Positions 59,323 to 64,000 of a DNA stretch of 64,000 nucleotides are shown in pieces. The stretch's first letter is position 1; the number at the start of each line of letters is the position of its first letter. This DNA is from UBA7672 sp965279085 (GTDB lineage Bacteria > Pseudomonadota > Alphaproteobacteria > Caulobacterales > Hyphomonadaceae). Where the stretch lies: NCBI GenBank assembly GCA_965279085.1, contig OZ257149.1, forward strand, positions 1,302,001-1,366,000, written 5' to 3'. A program made the translations under genes and the position numbers. Below the pieces are notes generated by a model, which was not told where the DNA came from, made no database searches, and saw only the letters and a program-made list of their open reading frames with translations.

Positions 59323-61626
59323 CTATTTCAGCCCCAGCTGCCGCGCGAGGTAGATGTAGTGCCGCGCCCAGCGCTGGGAGTTCAGGATCGGGTCGCTATC
59401 GTTCGAGTGACCGCCATTGGTCTCCTCATAGTACAGCGCCGGATAGCCCATCTCCTGCAGCCGCGCCGCAAACTTGCGGGCGTGGCCCGGGTGGACACGG
59501 TCATCGTGCGTGTTGGTGGTGATATAGACTTCCGGATAGTCCGCGCCCTCGCGGACATTCTGGTAACCGGAGTAAGCCGCGATCCACCTAGCCTCGGCCG
59601 GAATGCGCGGATCGCCATATTCGCCCATCCATGACGCTCCGGGCGGCAGCTCGTGATAGCGCAGCATGTCGACCAGCGGGCTCTCGATCACCGAACCGCC
59701 GATCAGCTCCGGATGCTGTGTCAGCGTCACCGATGTCAGAACGCCACCGTTCGAGCGGCCATAGATAGCGAGATGCTTGGCCGACGTGATCTTGCGCGCG
59801 GCAAGATCGGCGGCCACGGCTGCGAAGTCATCGAACGCGCGCTGGCGGTTGCCCTTCAGCGCCGCCTGGTGCCAGGCCGGGCCGAACTCGCCGCCGCCAC
59901 GGATGTTGGCGATGACATACGCTCCGCCCCGTTCCAGCCAGAGCTTGCCGAGTTCCGGCTTGTAGACAGGCGGATAGCTGACCTGGAAACCGCCATAGCC
60001 GAACATCATGGTCGGCGTTGAGCCATCCAGCGGCGCATCCTTCGGACGCATGACGAAATACGGGACCTTGGTCCCATCCTTCGAGGTAGCTTCATACTGC
60101 TCCACCACATGCTTCGAACCATCGAAACGTTCCGGCGCCTTCTTCACGACGTTTGCCTTGAACGCGTTGACGTTGGCGAGACTGAGCGTCGATGGCGTGA
60201 GGAAGCCCTCGAACGTGTAGAACAGCTGCCCATCGGACTTGCTGTAGGAACCGAGGTGAACGGCCACGCTCTCCGGCGCGGGCAACGCCGTTTCCGACCA
60301 GCCGCCGAACTCGCCCTTGTCGGTGAACACGGCCACGCGGCCCTTCACATTGTCATAGAGCGACGCGACCACCCGGTCGTCGAACACGACGACTTCCTCG
60401 ACCGACTGGCGCGCATTCGGCTCGAAGATCGTCACATCGCCATTGGTCAGCACTGCCGCAACGCCCGCCGCCGGCGGACGCAGCATGCTCATCGGCACCG
60501 ACATCAGTGCGCCCGCAGGGGCGGGCTTGTTGTTAACGTTCCAGGCTTCCTCAATGCTGAACACCAGCCTTGGCTGGCCGCTGGAAAGCGTCCCGCGAAC
60601 GGTGACGCGCTGGGGCATGCTGAGCTTCACCGGCCGCACGCCGACCAACTCATAGGTTTCCTGCCGGAACGTATCGAGCGGGCGGGAGATGATGACCGCC
60701 GTCACCTGCCCCTTGCTGCTGCGCAGGACATCGGGACTGACACCATAGCCGCCATCACGCGCGGAGCCTTTGAACACCTCGACGGCGTTGGCGAGCTTCT
60801 GGCCGCGATTCAGGGCCTTTACGATGAAGGGATAGCCGCTTTCGGTCAGCGTCCCGGGACCGAAGTCGGTGGCGACCAGCAGCGTGTCATTGTCCATCCA
60901 CGCGATGCGGTGCTTCCCCTCGGGCAGATTGAAGCCGTTCTGCACGAACTTCTTCTCGACCGTGTCGTACTCCCGCACGACCACGGCGTCCTTGCCGCCG
61001 TCCGACAGGCTGACGAGGCAGCGGGTCTCTTCCGGCGCCAGGCAGTCGGCGCCCTTGAATATCCAGTTCTTCTTCTCGCGCTTGGCCAGCGCGTCGACGT
61101 CGAGAACCGTCTGCCATTTTGGCTTTTCAGCCTGATAGCTCTCCAGCGTCGTATGCCGCCAGACGCCGCGCACCTGCTTGTCGTCCTGCCAGAAATTGTC
61201 GACGCCCTCGCCCCGGAAGGTTGGCGTCGCGATGCGGTCCTGCGCGGTCAGAATGGCCAGCGCCTGCTTGCGGAAGGTCTCGTAGCGCTCATCGCCCTTC
61301 AGGACGGCGAGCGTTTTCGCGTTCTGCTCCTTCACCCAGTCGAGCGACTTCTTGCCGTTCACCTCCTCCAGCCAGAGGAATTCGTCGCCCGCCTTGACGG
61401 TGTCCGGCGCGAGATCCTTCGGCATGTGCGGCGGTGGAGAGACAGCCGGGATAACCTGCGCCTGTTGCTGCGCTTGTTGCTGCGGCTTCGGCGGAGCGGC
61501 AGACTGGCTTGGCTGCGCGGGGAGGCCGGGCTCCGGGCCAGTCGGCGCTGCAGCGCATCCGGCGAACGCCAGCGCAAGTGCGGCAAGCGCCGCGCCGGAC
61601 GTGATTCTCATCTTCCTGCTGACCAA
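59323..61626 (-). CDS. Prolyl oligopeptidase family serine protease (S9A), lipoprotein
   Basis: A 767-residue protein. N-terminal signal with Cys in LAFAGCAAA, then a Pro/Gln-rich linker (PQQQAQQQAQVIPAVSPPPH), a beta-propeller (about 75-480: DEFLWLEEVNGKKSLDWVKE), and the alpha/beta-hydrolase: FGYGGFQVSY, IYGRSNGGVLTS (catalytic Ser), THDDRVHPGHARKF (Asp), NGGHSNDSD (His). It cleaves prolyl peptides in the periplasm. I chose TTG at 61626 because AAGGAG sits six bases upstream; ATG 61611 has only AGGA two bases before it. Confidence 0.92.
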   Translation of the reverse strand: MVSRKMRITSGAALAALALAFAGCAAAPTGPEPGLPAQPSQSAAPPKPQQQAQQQAQVIPAVSPPPHMPKDLAPDTVKAGDEFLWLEEVNGKKSLDWVKEQNAKTLAVLKGDERYETFRKQALAILTAQDRIATPTFRGEGVDNFWQDDKQVRGVWRHTTLESYQAEKPKWQTVLDVDALAKREKKNWIFKGADCLAPEETRCLVSLSDGGKDAVVVREYDTVEKKFVQNGFNLPEGKHRIAWMDNDTLLVATDFGPGTLTESGYPFIVKALNRGQKLANAVEVFKGSARDGGYGVSPDVLRSSKGQVTAVIISRPLDTFRQETYELVGVRPVKLSMPQRVTVRGTLSSGQPRLVFSIEEAWNVNNKPAPAGALMSVPMSMLRPPAAGVAAVLTNGDVTIFEPNARQSVEEVVVFDDRVVASLYDNVKGRVAVFTDKGEFGGWSETALPAPESVAVHLGSYSKSDGQLFYTFEGFLTPSTLSLANVNAFKANVVKKAPERFDGSKHVVEQYEATSKDGTKVPYFVMRPKDAPLDGSTPTMMFGYGGFQVSYPPVYKPELGKLWLERGGAYVIANIRGGGEFGPAWHQAALKGNRQRAFDDFAAVAADLAARKITSAKHLAIYGRSNGGVLTSVTLTQHPELIGGSVIESPLVDMLRYHELPPGASWMGEYGDPRIPAEARWIAAYSGYQNVREGADYPEVYITTNTHDDRVHPGHARKFAARLQEMGYPALYYEETNGGHSNDSDPILNSQRWARHYIYLARQLGLK

Positions 61627-61850
61627 GTCGGTCTCCTTCGCGTGGCAGCGGGATACGCTTCCGTTTCCAGCCGCAGCATTGAGTTGGAGGCGTTCGACGC
61701 CGCCTCGCCTGTCCTCTTCTTAACGCATCGCATCAGTCCGCCACAATCGCCGCTGCGCCGCCGCAGTCGCCGTCACAACGTCATCGCGCAAGCAAACAGC
61801 CGACGACCTCACATTGTTGTGTGTCCTTCGATGGGGCTGGGACCCCCTCG

Positions 61851-64000
61851 ATGGAACAGATGATCACCCTCAAAAGAAATGGACTGCGCACGCGCCCGGC
61901 TCTGGCAGGCGCGCTGCTCGCTGCTACGTGCTTTGTGCCTGCGGCCCTCGCACAAACGCCTCGCGATGGACCAAACAGGGATGGGACGGTCAGCAAGGCT
62001 GAAGTCTCCTCCGGTTCGCTCCTTCTCCAGTCGTCGACGCCGGGTCGCTATGTCGAGGCGCCGCTTGTCGCCGCCGACGTGAAGATGGACATCGCCGGCC
62101 CGGTCATCCGGACCAAGCTGACCCAGCGCTTCACCAACCCGACCGACCAGTGGGTGGAAGGTGTCTACGCCTTCCCCCTGCCGGAAGACGCGGCGGTGGA
62201 CACGCTGAGGATCGTCATCGGCGACCGCTTCATCGAAGGCGACATCAAGGAGCGCCAGGAAGCCCGCGTGATCTACGAGCAGGCCGTTGCAAGCGGCCAG
62301 CGCGCGGGTCTCGTCGAGGAAGAGCGCCCCAACCTATTCACCACCTCGCTGGCCAATATCGGCCCGGGCGAGACGGTGGCGATCCAGATCGAGTTCCAGG
62401 ACAAGGCCCGTCTTGACAATGGTGTCTGGTCGACCCGCTTCCCGCTGGTCATCGCGCCCCGCTATAACCCGCCGGCCACGTTCGGCCTGACGGCTGACCG
62501 CAGCGGCCGCGCGCTTTCCGTCACCAATCCGGTGCCGGACCGCGACCGCACCACGCCGCCGGTGCTGCACCCGGCCCAGGAGCCTTCGGGCGCCGAAGGC
62601 CTGCGCCTGCCTGTGTCGTTCGACATTTCGCTGGAAGCCGGCGTTCCGCTGGCCAGCATCTCGTCGCAGACCCACGGCCTGACGATTACCAAGCCGGACG
62701 CCGACAGCGCACATATCTCGCTGAAGGACAGTGAAGTCCCCGCGGACCGTGACTTTGTTCTCTCGTGGAAGCCGGAGCCCGCCAAGGCCCCGACCGCCAG
62801 CCTGTTCCGGGAAGAACGAAATGGCGAGGAATACCTGCTCGCCGTCGTGAACCCACCGGCGATCAAGGTTGCCGGCCAGCGCCGCGACCGGGAGACGATC
62901 TTCGTGATTGACAACTCGGGCTCGATGTCGGGCGACTCCATGGATCAGGCCAAACAGGGCTTGCTGCTCGCTCTCGACCGCCTTGCGCCGACGGACGAGT
63001 TCAACATCGTCCGTTTCGACGACACGATGGAGCTGGTCTTCCAGACTGCGGTTCCGGCCAACGAGCAAAACCTCGCCCGCGCCCGCCGCTTCGTTTCCAA
63101 CCTCGAAGCGAACGGTGGCACGGAAATGCTGCCTGCCCTTCAGGCCGCGCTGGTCGATCCAGACAAGGGCAACAAGGAGGAAGTGCGCCAGGTCGTATTC
63201 ATCACGGACGGCGCTATCGGCAACGAGGACCAGCTCTTCGCAGCCATCCATGACGGTCTCGGCCGCTCGCGCCTGTTCACGGTCGGCATCGGCTCCGCGC
63301 CGAACGCCTACTTCATGACTCGCGCCGCCCGCCAGGGCCGGGGCACGTTCACCTACATGGACGACGTCACCAAGGTCGCCGAGCAGTCCGCGAAACTCTT
63401 CGCCGCGCTCGAAAACCCGGTGATGACGGACCTGGAAGTGAAACTCCCGACCGGCGCCGCCGACGCCTACCCGTCGCCTCTGCCGGACCTCTATGCCGGT
63501 GAGCCGGTGACGCTCGTCCTGCGCGCCAAGGACCTGAAGGGTGACCTCACCCTCTCGGGCAGGCTCAACGGATCAAGCTGGAGCCAGACCTTCTCAGTCG
63601 CAGATGCGGCGGCGTCGAAAGGCGTCTCGCAACTCTGGGCCCGCGCCAAGATCTCGGGCTTCGAGGAGAGCCGCTATTCCGGCATGAGTATGGAGGATGT
63701 CGACAAGGGCGTGCTCCAGACCGCGCTGGACTTCCACCTCGTCTCCCGCCTCACCAGCCTGGTCGCCGTCGACAAGACGCCTGCGCGCCCGGCTGGCGAG
63801 AAGCTGGATACGCGTCAGATCGCCAGCATGCTGCCCAAGGGCTGGGACTTCGGAAAGGTCTTCGGACCGCAAGCTGAAGCCCGCGCCCTGCGCTTCGACC
63901 GCCTGCCCGACGGCGTCATGCAGAAGATCAACGCCCGCTCTACCGAGGAGAAGGCCAAGCAGGAACAGGACCTCGCCCTGCCCGGCACGGCTTCGGGCTG
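61851..64000 (+). CDS. VIT/VWA-domain sortase-target protein (marine proteobacterial type), N-terminal part
   Basis: Open to the right edge; 716 complete codons seen, end not in window. Signal peptide (ALAGALLAATCFVPAALAQ). VIT domain about 55-185 (VLQRFTNPTDQWVEGVYAF-like, DRFIEGDIKERQEARVIYEQ, ETVAIQIEFQDKARLDNGVW). A middle beta domain follows, then a VWA domain about 340-520 with a complete MIDAS: VIDNSGSMSG (DxSxS), NGGTEMLPAL, VFITDGAIGNEDQ. The C-terminal part is TIGR03788-like, including the helical DVDKGVLQTALDFHLVSRLT. It should be anchored by a dedicated class GN sortase encoded just beyond the window. Confidence 0.85.
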   Translation, partial: MEQMITLKRNGLRTRPALAGALLAATCFVPAALAQTPRDGPNRDGTVSKAEVSSGSLLLQSSTPGRYVEAPLVAADVKMDIAGPVIRTKLTQRFTNPTDQWVEGVYAFPLPEDAAVDTLRIVIGDRFIEGDIKERQEARVIYEQAVASGQRAGLVEEERPNLFTTSLANIGPGETVAIQIEFQDKARLDNGVWSTRFPLVIAPRYNPPATFGLTADRSGRALSVTNPVPDRDRTTPPVLHPAQEPSGAEGLRLPVSFDISLEAGVPLASISSQTHGLTITKPDADSAHISLKDSEVPADRDFVLSWKPEPAKAPTASLFREERNGEEYLLAVVNPPAIKVAGQRRDRETIFVIDNSGSMSGDSMDQAKQGLLLALDRLAPTDEFNIVRFDDTMELVFQTAVPANEQNLARARRFVSNLEANGGTEMLPALQAALVDPDKGNKEEVRQVVFITDGAIGNEDQLFAAIHDGLGRSRLFTVGIGSAPNAYFMTRAARQGRGTFTYMDDVTKVAEQSAKLFAALENPVMTDLEVKLPTGAADAYPSPLPDLYAGEPVTLVLRAKDLKGDLTLSGRLNGSSWSQTFSVADAAASKGVSQLWARAKISGFEESRYSGMSMEDVDKGVLQTALDFHLVSRLTSLVAVDKTPARPAGEKLDTRQIASMLPKGWDFGKVFGPQAEARALRFDRLPDGVMQKINARSTEEKAKQEQDLALPGTASG

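Overview
The window is a chromosomal stretch of a GC-rich alphaproteobacterium, most likely Hyphomonadaceae or a close relative in the Caulobacterales/Rhodobacterales area. The lineage call rests on gene content: DUF992, DUF6134 and DUF6491 secreted proteins, a cytochrome b561-YceI fusion, a marine-proteobacterial sortase target protein, GGAAC-N17-CGTT (EcfG-like) promoter candidates, and a GANTC (CcrM methylation site) cluster. I see no tRNA, rRNA, CRISPR array, prophage, transposase or plasmid replication gene. Genes are tightly packed, with several convergent pairs overlapping by 4-8 bases.

Bases 1-4.6 kb hold the end of a SugE/Gdx-type SMR exporter, a Crp/Fnr regulator, a stand-alone receiver domain that has lost its phospho-acceptor Asp, two secreted DUF proteins and cysteine synthase. 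Bases 4.8-21.9 kb are an exopolysaccharide locus: initiating sugar transferase, tyrosine autokinase/Wzc, outer-membrane barrel, Wza-type export lipoprotein, metallophosphatase, glycosyltransferase, Wzy/O-antigen ligase, a ParA-like ATPase with a coupled 121-residue partner, ExoA-like and ExoM-like glycosyltransferases, and a PAP2 phosphatase. A two-gene sulfur operon (sseA-metC) sits inside the locus, next to a 0.5-kb repeat-rich regulatory region.

Bases 22-35.3 kb carry envelope and housekeeping genes: PRC-barrel protein, tandem DUF6491 proteins, AI-2E transporter, YjbR protein, a TIR-transmembrane protein, the xseB-ispA-dxs operon, a histidine phosphatase, a CelD-like acetyltransferase, signal peptidase I and an MBL hydrolase. 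Bases 35.3-42.6 kb are rich in duplicated small secreted proteins: a YCVY trio, a twin pair, and three YceI domains, one fused to cytochrome b561.

Bases 42.6-44.2 kb are the oddest part. They hold a dense GANTC cluster running through the tsaC upstream region and gene, a perfect 18-bp palindrome, a 26-residue Lys/Ala-rich protein gene with its own inverted-repeat leader, and a predicted folded 3' region. Bases 44.5-64 kb return to ordinary genes: SPFH-like protein, methionine aminopeptidase, FAD dehydrogenase, a ricin-like secreted protein, SDR, MerR regulator with an operator-like palindrome at its start codon, isoaspartyl methyltransferase-like protein, M16 protease, aspartate aminotransferase, a secreted repeat protein, a prolyl oligopeptidase, and the start of a VIT/VWA sortase-target protein that runs off the end.

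Three short interspersed repeat families occur in the intergenic spaces; one copy supplies the last codons of a gene. All family assignments come from reading motifs by eye; no database search was run.
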